NCBI GenBank assembly: GCA_913775095.1
Contig: CAJYIW010000023.1
Location: 151,503 to 215,502 of the forward strand
Direction: 5' to 3'
Origin: an uncultured Siphonobacter sp.
GTDB lineage: Bacteria; Bacteroidota; Bacteroidia; Cytophagales; Spirosomataceae
DNA length: 64,000 nt
Numbering within the stretch: the first letter of the stretch is position 1; every line of letters starts with the position of its first letter. The notes under the pieces were generated by a model, which was not told the DNA's origin, searched no databases, and saw only the letters and a program-made list of their open reading frames with translations. The translations under genes and the position numbers were made by a program. Shown piece by piece: positions 8,732-16,331 of this stretch.

Positions 8732-11140
8732 TTAAAACTTGAAGTTGTAAGACACACTAGGCAGGATGGGGAATAAGGTTACCTGCTTGAGCGTGTTGGT
8801 GGTTGCCTTCGTTGCGGTGGTCGTGCTGCTTTTGGAAGCCTCGAAGTAGTAGAAGAAGGGGTTCTGGTGGTTCGTCGCATTGGATACACTCAGTTCCCAG
8901 GTACGCTCGTGACCGTTCTTGGTTTTGTGGAACTGTACGCCCACGTCCAGACGCTGGTAAGCGGCAGCCCGGAAATTATTGCGTTGTCCATATTCCTGGA
9001 ATACGCGACCCGTGTAATTGCCTTTATCTCCCAGGTTTTTGATTGCCCCATTTCCCTGAATCCAGTATTGTCCCTGAGGCAGCGTCATGGCCTGACCCGT
9101 GCCGTACACGTAAGTAGCCGAGAACGTTACCTGGGGGCTCAGGTGGTACGAACCTACCAGCGATACATCGTGACGACGGTCGTAACGAGCCCAGAATTTT
9201 TTACCGAAATTCAGAGCATCAAACTGTTGCTGGGTCCAGGATAAGGTATAGCCAGCCCAACCCGTGAAACGACCTGCTTTTTTCTGCAGTAAGAATTCTG
9301 CACCGTAACTCCAGCCCTTTCCGTAGGTAATCTGGTCTTCCCAGCTTACGTTTTCAGAGCCATCGTAAGAGAAGGAACTGGCTCCTTCTTTGTAGGCTAC
9401 CATGTTATTCATACGCTTGTAAAAGCCTTCCGCTGTAAAACTCCAGCCCGATCTCATGTCCTTGGCGATACCAAAAGCGGCCTGTTGAGAGTATTGAGGA
9501 GCCGTTTGATCAGACGAAGGAATCCATAAATCCGTGGGCAGGCCAATTCCTGAGTTAGACAGCAGGTGAACGTACTGGTTCATAACCGAGTAAGATGCTT
9601 TTACCGCCCACTGACGAGGTAACGTGTACGCCAGAGCTAAGCGTGGCTCAGGGTTAGTGTACGTTTTCGTTTCGCCTTTGAATGCACTCAGGCGAAGACC
9701 CGCGTTGATTTTCAGAGCAGGAATGGGGCTGTACGTATCTTCGACGTACACGGCACCTTCCAGGCTGTGTAAGGTTTCAGTAGCCGGAGCTATTGTTGCG
9801 AAATCGTTACTAACGGTTGACGTACTGGGATTAAACTGGTGAGCCGTAGCGATCATACCTGCTTTGATGATGTGCTGACTGGTGGGTACCCAAGTGAAGT
9901 CCGTTTTCAGACTCATGTCCCGGATACCGGTAGCGTTATTGAGACGGAAAGTCTTCGTTTCCTCATCCGTCACTACATCGCGGGACATGTTAATGTGTGA
10001 ACGATACTGAGTGAAAACGGCTGACGTCGTTGCCGTAAGGCCGGGATTGAAACGGTGTTTCCAGCGAATGGTTCCAGCCGTATTACCCCAGTTCAGGATG
10101 CCACTTTCGTTACTTACCTGTCCACCCGTCTTGTAAATGAACTGATCTTTACCCGTGTAGGCACTAATCGAGAGGTAATCGTCAGGCGTGATTTCGAAAC
10201 TTGCTTTGAAGTTGAGATCGTAGAAGTATCCGTTGCGGTCAGCAATATTTTTAACAAAAGGACGAAGCACCACATCGGCATACGTGCGACGAGCGGATAC
10301 TAAAAACGAGGATTTACCTTTCTGAATGGGGCCGTCGAGTGTAAAACGGCTGGAAATTAAGCCGATGCCGCCTTCGCCGTGCAGTTTTTCCTGATTGCCA
10401 TCTTTCATCTCCATTTCAACTACCGAGGAAAGACGACCACCGAAGTGAGCTCCGAAACCGCCCTTGGTTAAGTTAACCGACTGGATGGCGTCGCCGTTGA
10501 AGAGCGAAAAGAAACCGAACAGGTGAGACGTATTATAGATCGGAGCATCATCCAGCAGAACAAGGTTCTGATCAGGACCGCCACCGCGGACGTACATGCC
10601 CGTAGAACCATCCGTGCCTTTCTGAACACCGGGCATCAGTTGAAGCGATTTCAGAACGTCTTTTTCGCCCAGCAGGGAAGGAATTTCCTTGATTTGCTGA
10701 ATGGGAACGGAAAGCGTAGACATCTGGACCGATTCGGATACTTTAGAAGAGCCATTGCCCGTAGCGCTTTTCACTACTACTTCCTGAAGCGTGGAGGTCT
10801 GAGCTTCCATGGAAATATTGATCGTAGCGTTATTAGTAAGGTCAGTGGCGATACTTTCGGTTTTATAGCCAATGAAAGAGAAAGCAATGTTGATAAAGGG
10901 ACGAGCCGGTAACTGGATGGAGTAAAAACCCTGGGCGTTGGTCGTAGCCCCCAGACCTAAGCTCGATAATGAAACATTTACGCCGGCCAGTGCCGTACCT
11001 GACTGAGCTTCGCGAACATACCCGCTGAGCGTGCGGGTATTGCTGGGCTGATTTTTAGCTACTTGTTGAGCGAAAACCAGGGAGCTGCTCAGAAAGAGCA
11101 ACAGGGTCATCAATTGAATGGCGGACTGGAGCGGTTTCAT
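8732..11140 (-). CDS. TonB-dependent outer-membrane receptor with carboxypeptidase-regulatory N-terminus
   Basis: 802 residues from the chosen ATG at 11140, which starts a proper signal peptide (LMTLLLFLSSSLVFAQQ); the frame is open 200 bases further upstream but that extension lacks a signal and crosses the likely promoter. Residues of about 37-120 are a carboxypeptidase-regulatory-like domain (LSGYVREAQSGTALAGVNV), then a plug at about 130-245 (LKSLQLMPGVQKGTDGSTGM, YVRGGGPDQNLVLLDDAPIY) and a 22-strand-type barrel ending in the aromatic SYNFKF. This is the class of receptor that pairs with DUF4249 lipoproteins for energy-dependent import across the outer membrane. The substrate is unknown; it is not a SusC-type receptor. 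Confidence 0.93.
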   Translation of the reverse strand: MKPLQSAIQLMTLLLFLSSSLVFAQQVAKNQPSNTRTLSGYVREAQSGTALAGVNVSLSSLGLGATTNAQGFYSIQLPARPFINIAFSFIGYKTESIATDLTNNATINISMEAQTSTLQEVVVKSATGNGSSKVSESVQMSTLSVPIQQIKEIPSLLGEKDVLKSLQLMPGVQKGTDGSTGMYVRGGGPDQNLVLLDDAPIYNTSHLFGFFSLFNGDAIQSVNLTKGGFGAHFGGRLSSVVEMEMKDGNQEKLHGEGGIGLISSRFTLDGPIQKGKSSFLVSARRTYADVVLRPFVKNIADRNGYFYDLNFKASFEITPDDYLSISAYTGKDQFIYKTGGQVSNESGILNWGNTAGTIRWKHRFNPGLTATTSAVFTQYRSHINMSRDVVTDEETKTFRLNNATGIRDMSLKTDFTWVPTSQHIIKAGMIATAHQFNPSTSTVSNDFATIAPATETLHSLEGAVYVEDTYSPIPALKINAGLRLSAFKGETKTYTNPEPRLALAYTLPRQWAVKASYSVMNQYVHLLSNSGIGLPTDLWIPSSDQTAPQYSQQAAFGIAKDMRSGWSFTAEGFYKRMNNMVAYKEGASSFSYDGSENVSWEDQITYGKGWSYGAEFLLQKKAGRFTGWAGYTLSWTQQQFDALNFGKKFWARYDRRHDVSLVGSYHLSPQVTFSATYVYGTGQAMTLPQGQYWIQGNGAIKNLGDKGNYTGRVFQEYGQRNNFRAAAYQRLDVGVQFHKTKNGHERTWELSVSNATNHQNPFFYYFEASKSSTTTATKATTNTLKQVTLFPILPSVSYNFKF

Positions 11141-11170
11141 AAATGTAGGCGATACTATTTTTCTAGAGCA

Positions 11171-11200
11171 GTTGTTGTCGTTTGACTTTACAAAGATGGC
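11171..11200 (-). promoter_or_regulatory. shared promoter-like element upstream of TonB receptor
   Basis: Positions 11181-11200 are an exact 20-base copy of 8286-8305, here only 41-60 bases before the receptor start. It contains CATCTTTG on the minus strand, a near match to the Bacteroidota -7 box. Confidence 0.55.
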
Positions 11201-11593
11201 GGATGAAAGGGGGCCAGAGGGTTCGAATTCGACTAAGAGCACGACCAGCGGGTTGATCAGCAGAACTGGGCAGGTAAACAAAAATCGGTCGGTAGAAAAC
11301 AGGGGGTAAACGGAAGAAAATGCCCTTTTTTCGGAAAGCAAATCGGGTAGGATAGGTAAGTACCTGAATTCTTTGAAAAACTTTTAAAGAAATAACGTCA
11401 AGTCCCTTGGGTCGACTCATTCCCGGGAAAGGGGCTTTGGTTCAGAAGAATAGATCAAATTTTATTTTTTTATAAAAAAACAAAAGGACGTAGGGGGGAA
11501 CGCAAAGTCAGCTGTCATAAGGGGGTAATCGATTTTTCACCTCTAAATGAACGGTGTGCTCTATTCGCAGGGGTAGGGAGGCTGGTAGCTTTC
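11201..11593. other. intergenic stretch before desaturase gene
   Basis: About 390 bases between the divergent receptor and desaturase genes. It contains an A/T tract around 11457-11485 and no convincing gene or hairpin. It must hold the desaturase promoter, which was not recognised. Confidence 0.5.
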
Positions 11594-12724
11594 ATGTCAA
11601 CAAAAGTCAAATTCGTTAACCGCGATCGTTCTACCTTTTTTGCAACCGCCCGTCAACGGGTGGATGCCTATTTTAAGGAAAATGAGATTTCTACGCATGC
11701 CAACACCGCCATGTGGATGAAAGCCTGCTTTTTTCTGGGAGGTTACGTCCTGCTTTATACGCTGGTGCTTTGGGGGCAGTTTACTACCCCGATTATGCTC
11801 GGACTGGCAGCTTTACTGGGCATGTTTGCCGCCTTTATTGGCTTCAATGTTTCGCACGATGCTCTGCACGGAGCCTTTTCTTCCAAGCCTTGGGTAAACC
11901 GCCTGCTGGGCGGAAGCTTTTACCTGCTGGGAGCCAATCCCTACGTCTGGAAGATTACGCACAATGTGGTTCATCATACCTATACCAATATTCCCGGGCA
12001 CGACGAAGACATCGAAATTGCTCCCGGCCTAGTACGCCTGGATGCCGATGAAAAGCTTCGCCCCTGGCATAAGTATCAGCATTGGTACACCTTTCCTCTG
12101 TACTCACTGGCGTCGCTTTCCTGGGTGTTCCGTAAGGATTACGTGAAGTTCTTTAAGAAAAACATCGGGGCTTCCCATGATAACTCGCAGCACCCCCGCG
12201 CCGAGTATTATAAACTTTTTATTTTCAAAGCGCTGTACTACCTGGCCTTTCTAATCATTCCCTACCTCGTATTGGAGTATAGCTTTGGAGAAATCTTTCT
12301 GGGTTTTCTGCTCATGCACGCCGCGAAAGGGATCGTATTAGGCCTGGTTTTTCAGTTAGCACACGTCGTGGAAGGAACGGATTTTCCCGTACCCGATCAG
12401 CAGGGGAATGTATTGAACGCCTGGGCGGTACACCAATTATATACCACGGCTAATTTTGCCCCGAAAAGCTCGGTAGCCGCGTTTCTTTGCGGAGGACTTA
12501 ACCGTCAGGTAGAGCACCACCTCTTCCCCAAAGTCTGTCACATTCACTATCCCGCCATTTCGGATATTCTCAAGCAAACGGCCCTGGAATACGGTCTGCC
12601 TTACCTGGAAAACGAAACGTTCCTTTCTGCGTTGGTCTCCCATTACAAGGTGCTTAAACAAATGGGGCAACCCGCCGCTCAGGCCGTTTCAGAAAACGTG
12701 GCAGAGAAAGAACTCGCTTTTTAA
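11594..12724 (+). CDS. membrane fatty acid desaturase (acyl-lipid/linoleoyl-CoA type)
   Basis: 376 residues with four to five hydrophobic segments and the three histidine clusters of di-iron membrane desaturases: HDALHG at about residue 92, HNVVHHTYTN at about 126-130, and RQVEHHLFP near residue 301, where the Q-x-x-H-H form is typical of front-end desaturases. It introduces a double bond into membrane acyl chains using oxygen and electrons from an external donor; no cytochrome b5 domain is fused. Likely a role in membrane fluidity. Single gene with its own terminator. Confidence 0.9.
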   Translation: MSTKVKFVNRDRSTFFATARQRVDAYFKENEISTHANTAMWMKACFFLGGYVLLYTLVLWGQFTTPIMLGLAALLGMFAAFIGFNVSHDALHGAFSSKPWVNRLLGGSFYLLGANPYVWKITHNVVHHTYTNIPGHDEDIEIAPGLVRLDADEKLRPWHKYQHWYTFPLYSLASLSWVFRKDYVKFFKKNIGASHDNSQHPRAEYYKLFIFKALYYLAFLIIPYLVLEYSFGEIFLGFLLMHAAKGIVLGLVFQLAHVVEGTDFPVPDQQGNVLNAWAVHQLYTTANFAPKSSVAAFLCGGLNRQVEHHLFPKVCHIHYPAISDILKQTALEYGLPYLENETFLSALVSHYKVLKQMGQPAAQAVSENVAEKELAF

Positions 12725-12727
12725 GTA

Positions 12728-12753
12728 CGAAGAGATCCTTCGGGATCTCTTCG
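12728..12753 (+). terminator. hairpin after desaturase gene with UUCG loop
   Basis: A perfect 11-bp stem (12728-12738 with 12743-12753) capped by the very stable TTCG tetraloop closed by a C-G pair. It lies three bases after the stop codon. The T tract after it is poor, so termination efficiency is uncertain. Confidence 0.65.
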
Positions 12754-12852
12754 CGTTTGCAGCCGGAAGCTCTTCTTTTAAGCTTATATTAGGTTAACTG
12801 ATTTATTTTTAGTAACTTAGAGGAAATATAATGAGGAGGGAGACCTGACGGC

Positions 12853-13110
12853 ATGATACCATCATTCAATGAAGTCCAACGGACGCTTACCTTAATTCTT
12901 CGTAAACTCGATACGCCTGCTATTCAGCTTGATCGGAATTTTTCACAGAAAGAAGGCTTTATCGAAGCGTACCGGATACTGGACGAAAACTGTACAAGTT
13001 ACGATCTTATCAAAGTAATGGAGACCCGGCATGCACGGGCCATCGCTATTTTAGCGGTTGATTATTTAAATGGAAAGTGTGCCCAGGATAAGTTATTAAG
13101 TCTTCAGTAA
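12853..13110 (+). CDS. small conserved hypothetical protein, copy 1 of a tandem pair
   Basis: 85 residues, no signal peptide, mostly helical. It is paralogous to the next gene: both share the order KEG..EA..IL, then a T-x-Y, then an ETRHARAIAILAVDYLNGKC-like block that in the second copy reads KTRQARAIALMAIDYMNGVC. The conserved R-A-R-A-I and DY-hydrophobic-NG-x-C pattern argues for a real protein family. Function not recognised; a small cytoplasmic regulator or toxin-antitoxin-like partner is possible but unsupported. Confidence 0.72.
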   Translation: MIPSFNEVQRTLTLILRKLDTPAIQLDRNFSQKEGFIEAYRILDENCTSYDLIKVMETRHARAIAILAVDYLNGKCAQDKLLSLQ

Positions 13111-13136
13111 AACGTTTGCAGGGGATATTCCGGTTA

Positions 13137-13174
13137 CCACCTCATTGCACGGCATGGGGTGGCTTATTTTTTTT
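13137..13174 (+). terminator. intrinsic terminator between the two paralogous small genes
   Basis: A 9-bp stem with one G-U pair (13137-13145 with 13154-13162) followed by CTTA and eight T residues. It suggests that the two small genes are transcribed separately or that readthrough is limited. Confidence 0.8.
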
Positions 13175-13200
13175 AATAGAATAGATAATAACATACGACA

Positions 13201-13458
13201 ATGAAACCATCTAAACATCAAATCAGACATACCTTAGGAAGGTTAACAAATAGACTGACGAATTTGGAAATGGATCCCAATGAAAACGGACCCGATAAAG
13301 AAGGACTAAAAGAAGCTCAGGCTATTTTGAAAGAGGGTAGAACCCATTATCGATCCATCGGAAGTTTGAAAACCAGACAGGCCCGGGCCATTGCCCTGAT
13401 GGCCATCGACTATATGAACGGCGTCTGCTGCTCGGAGAGTTTAACTAACTTTAAATAA
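13201..13458 (+). CDS. small conserved hypothetical protein, copy 2 of a tandem pair
   Basis: 85 residues, the same length as the preceding paralogue and similar along the whole chain (residues 36-75 best conserved). No signal peptide, membrane segment or known motif. The clear divergence of the two copies with retention of the core suggests an old duplication under selection. The function is not recognised. Confidence 0.72.
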   Translation: MKPSKHQIRHTLGRLTNRLTNLEMDPNENGPDKEGLKEAQAILKEGRTHYRSIGSLKTRQARAIALMAIDYMNGVCCSESLTNFK

Positions 13459-13491
13459 AAAAATCCCGCACCAATCGGTGCGGGATTTTTT
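13457..13491. terminator. bidirectional terminator between small gene and GMC oxidoreductase
   Basis: A perfect 15-bp stem made of an A run plus TCCCGCACC, a 4-nt loop, and the complement ending in six T residues. It serves the plus-strand gene ending at 13458 and the minus-strand gene ending at 13508. Confidence 0.92.
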
Positions 13492-13507
13492 ATGTCCTTT
13501 GGAGAAA

Positions 13508-15217
13508 TTACAGGTTTTTCTTTTTGAGTTCTTTCACTGCAAAATCTACGGCACGGGCGGTAAAAGCCATGTACGTTAAGGAAGGGTTCTGGCAACCGGC
13601 CGAAGCCATGAAGGAACCATCCGTAACGAATACGTTTTTAGCATCCCATACCTGGTTGTGTCCGTTCAGCACGCTCGTCTTGGGATCCTTACCCATACGG
13701 GCCGTACCCATTTCGTGAATAGCCATACCCAGGTAAGAACCGTTATCGAACGTGCGAATATTTTTAACGCCGGCTGCTTCCAGCATTTCAGCGGCATCGT
13801 TCATCATATCTTTCCGCATTTTGTGCTCGTTTTCACGAAGATCGGCATCGAAGACTACCGTAGGCAGACCCCATTTGTCTTTCTTGTTACGATCCAGGAA
13901 CATGCGGTTTTCGTAGTAAGGCAGCGTTTCACCGAAACCACCCAGGTTCATTGACCATGGACCGGGTTTAGCTGCTTTTTCCTTCAGTTCAGCTCCAAAG
14001 CCCATTTCGGCCACCAGACCATTCCATCCCGAACGGCTGCCACCGCCCTGATAACCAAAGCCACGCAGGTAATCGCGTTTATCGTTGCCTACGTTACGGT
14101 AACGGGGAATGTAGATACCATTAGCCCGACGGCCAAAGTAGTATTTATCTTCCAGTCCTTCTACCATGCCACTGGCACCGGTACGGAAGTGGTGATCCAT
14201 CAGGTTATGACCCAGCTGACCCGAATCATTACCGAACCCATTGGGGAAACGATCCGAGATGGAGTTCAGTAATAAGGCCGTTGAGCCGATGGCTCCGCCG
14301 CAAATGAAGACCACTTTAGCGAAGTATTCCATCACCGCATTCGACTCGGAGTCAATGATGCGAACGCCCTTGGCCTTTTTCGTCTGGGGATCGTAAATGA
14401 TTTCGGAGGCAATGCTATTGGGACGAATCGTCAGACGACCCGTAGCCTGAGCGGCGGGAATCGTTGCTGACGGACTGCTGAAGTAACCCCCGTAAGGGCA
14501 ACCCAGCGAGCAAAGGTTACGGTATTGACAGGGGCCACGGCCTACTTTCTGCTGAGCGGGACCCGCCTGCGTTAAGTTAGCTACCCGGCCCATCGTCATT
14601 TTACGGTTGGGAAATTTCGCTTCAATACCCTGCTTCACTGCGGTCTCCGCACAGTTCATCTGCATGGGAGGCAAAAACTCACCATCGGGAAGCTGCGGAA
14701 GTCCGTCCTTACTGCCGGATACGCCTACGAATTTTTCGACGTAGCTGTACCAGGGAGCAATTTCAGCGTAACGAACGGGCCAGTCGGTACCAATGCCTTC
14801 TTTGGCGTTGGCCTCAAAGTCCATATCCGAAAGGCGGTAGCTCTGACGGCCCCACATGATGGATTTTCCGCCTACGATGTTGGGGCGGTACCAGTCAAAG
14901 CGTTTGAGTTCATCGTAAGGAGCATCCATATCGTTGAACCAATACGTCTTATTGGCTTCTCCGTAGGGATAATCCCGGCTCAGGAAGGGGTGAGAGGCCC
15001 GTTCTTCGTTGGTAATACGACCCCGGTGAGTAAGCTCCCAGGGTTTTTTAAGGGCGTTTTCGTAATCCGTTACGTGTTCAAATTTACGACCACGTTCTAG
15101 CACCAGCGTTTTGAGGCCTTTTTCGGTTAATTCCTTGGCAGCCCAGCCGCCCGAAATACCCGAACCTACCACGATGGCATCATATGTATTTTGTTCGTTT
15201 GCTCGAAGAATGTTCAT
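13508..15217 (-). CDS. GMC-family FAD-dependent oxidoreductase
   Basis: 569 residues from the ATG at 15217, which puts the FAD-binding strand (YDAIVVGSGISGGWAAKEL) close to the N-terminus; an in-frame ATG at 15253 would add 12 residues. Other family hallmarks are the VGGKSIMWG loop, the cysteine-containing segment PCQYRNLCSLGCPYGG, the HEMGTARMG motif with the active-site His, and the C-terminal FAD-binding segment with QNPSLTYMAF. Such enzymes oxidise sugars, polyols or sterols. The upstream gene encodes a gluconate-2-dehydrogenase subunit 3-like protein, so the two probably form a periplasmic dehydrogenase; the small partner supplies a Tat-type signal. Substrate unknown. Confidence 0.92.
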   Translation of the reverse strand: MNILRANEQNTYDAIVVGSGISGGWAAKELTEKGLKTLVLERGRKFEHVTDYENALKKPWELTHRGRITNEERASHPFLSRDYPYGEANKTYWFNDMDAPYDELKRFDWYRPNIVGGKSIMWGRQSYRLSDMDFEANAKEGIGTDWPVRYAEIAPWYSYVEKFVGVSGSKDGLPQLPDGEFLPPMQMNCAETAVKQGIEAKFPNRKMTMGRVANLTQAGPAQQKVGRGPCQYRNLCSLGCPYGGYFSSPSATIPAAQATGRLTIRPNSIASEIIYDPQTKKAKGVRIIDSESNAVMEYFAKVVFICGGAIGSTALLLNSISDRFPNGFGNDSGQLGHNLMDHHFRTGASGMVEGLEDKYYFGRRANGIYIPRYRNVGNDKRDYLRGFGYQGGGSRSGWNGLVAEMGFGAELKEKAAKPGPWSMNLGGFGETLPYYENRMFLDRNKKDKWGLPTVVFDADLRENEHKMRKDMMNDAAEMLEAAGVKNIRTFDNGSYLGMAIHEMGTARMGKDPKTSVLNGHNQVWDAKNVFVTDGSFMASAGCQNPSLTYMAFTARAVDFAVKELKKKNL

Positions 15218-15295
15218 TGGATTAGTGTTCTGTAATTGAGCTGCATGAGACATCCGCTCAAAAAAAGTATTAGGGTCACAAGAGGGGAGCTGAGG

Positions 15296-15868
15296 CTAGG
15301 TCGCCCAGGTTTTCTGACCGGGTTTCAGAGGGATACATCCTTCGTAACGGCCCGGAACGTATTCGTAGCTCAGGGCCTGGGTTGCTCCGATTTCCGAAGT
15401 AAAATACCCAAACATGCTGAGTTCTTTGATGGTAAACCAGAAGGGAGCTTCTTTGACGCCGGCTTTGCGGTCGGCGAAGGCATTCGCTTCTTCGAGTTTG
15501 AGAATATTGGTTTTTTCCTGAAGGGAAGCATCCTTAAATGCCTTTCCGTAAACGGCTTTGGTTTCCCGATCCACCCGGTCCAGGCCTCTTTGCAGCCGTT
15601 CCTGATACTCTTTGGGGTAACATTCAGAAACCAGAACATTTAAAAAAGGACCCACACCCGCCGCTTTGGCTCCGGGGGAATCAGCAGTGGTCGGAAGGAT
15701 CACATCGGCAATTTCAGCAATGAGGTTCTCGGTCGGCTGGTCAAAAACCAGTTTAGAGGCAGCAGTAGGCAATGCCCGGCGACCTTCAACGATGTCGGCC
15801 AGAGCTGGTGTCACCAGCAGACCGCCCATCATGACCCCTACCATTTGTAGTGCTTCTCGGCGTTTCAT
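15296..15868 (-). CDS. gluconate 2-dehydrogenase subunit 3-like protein
   Basis: 190 residues from the ATG at 15868. It begins MKRREALQMVGVMMGG, a twin-arginine-type signal, and the mature part shows the subunit 3 family pattern (IADVILPTTADSPGAKAAGVGPFLNVLV). It is the small partner of the GMC dehydrogenase encoded 78 bases downstream of its stop and probably escorts it through the Tat pathway. A longer frame opens at 15907 but the twin-arginine signal marks the real start. A good promoter lies about 75 bases upstream. Confidence 0.88.
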   Translation of the reverse strand: MKRREALQMVGVMMGGLLVTPALADIVEGRRALPTAASKLVFDQPTENLIAEIADVILPTTADSPGAKAAGVGPFLNVLVSECYPKEYQERLQRGLDRVDRETKAVYGKAFKDASLQEKTNILKLEEANAFADRKAGVKEAPFWFTIKELSMFGYFTSEIGATQALSYEYVPGRYEGCIPLKPGQKTWAT

Positions 15869-15941
15869 GAAAAAAAGTAACGTGTTAAGTAAGAAAATGT
15901 TAGGCAATTCAGGTAAACCGTAAGTGGACTGAATAAGCAGG

Positions 15942-15972
15942 GAAAGGTACTAAATAAACACTGATAGACAAA
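15942..15972 (-). promoter_or_regulatory. Bacteroidota-type promoter for the dehydrogenase pair
   Basis: On the minus strand TTTG (15969-15972) is followed after exactly 19 bases by TACCTTTC (15942-15949), a close match to the TTTG-N19-TAnnTTTG consensus of Bacteroidota primary sigma factors. Predicted transcription would start near 15935. Confidence 0.65.
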
Positions 15973-16125
15973 AATATATCGCTGAAATGTCCTATTCTTA
16001 AGCTGAAATTTAGAATTGTTTCTGACGTAGGATTCCGTCGGATTACAACCAGAAAATTCGCGATACATTACTTACCCTACAACGGAAGAGGGTAAGTAGA
16101 ATTGCTCTGATAACAAAAATTATGA

Positions 16126-16157
16126 AAAACCCCGTCTGAACTCTCAGACGGGGTTTT
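16126..16157. terminator. bidirectional intrinsic terminator
   Basis: A perfect 14-bp stem (AAAA plus CCCCGTCTGA and its complement) with a 4-nt loop and T runs on both strands. It most likely ends the minus-strand GH97 transcript, which stops about 175 bases away. Confidence 0.9.
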
Positions 16158-16242
16158 ATGTCGCAAATGGTTTTGACTTTCGTTAGCCCGAGCCGGATGA
16201 GTCTTTGGAAAACCTCCCGATTCACTTGAGTACCCATGAAGC

Positions 16243-16308
16243 CCAGGCCTCTGCCTTAACCCAGCTAAAAGCTTTGGTATGGAGCAGAGAAAGAGGCCTG
16301 GTTAAAGG
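16243..16308. repeat. nested inverted repeats with two alternative pairings
   Basis: A perfect 10-bp inverted repeat (16243-16252 with 16292-16301) shares bases with a second pairing (16253-16261, GCCTTAACC, with 16300-16308). The two cannot form fully at once. It lies in the 3' region of the GH97 transcript, between its stop and the terminator. Role unknown. Confidence 0.5.
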
Positions 16309-16331
16309 CTACCAAACGCAGTAAAACGACT

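Noticed and set aside
8867..9244. Plus-strand frame of 125 codons inside the TonB receptor
   Set aside because: Antisense to a securely identified receptor; its apparent hydrophobicity comes from the receptor's codons.
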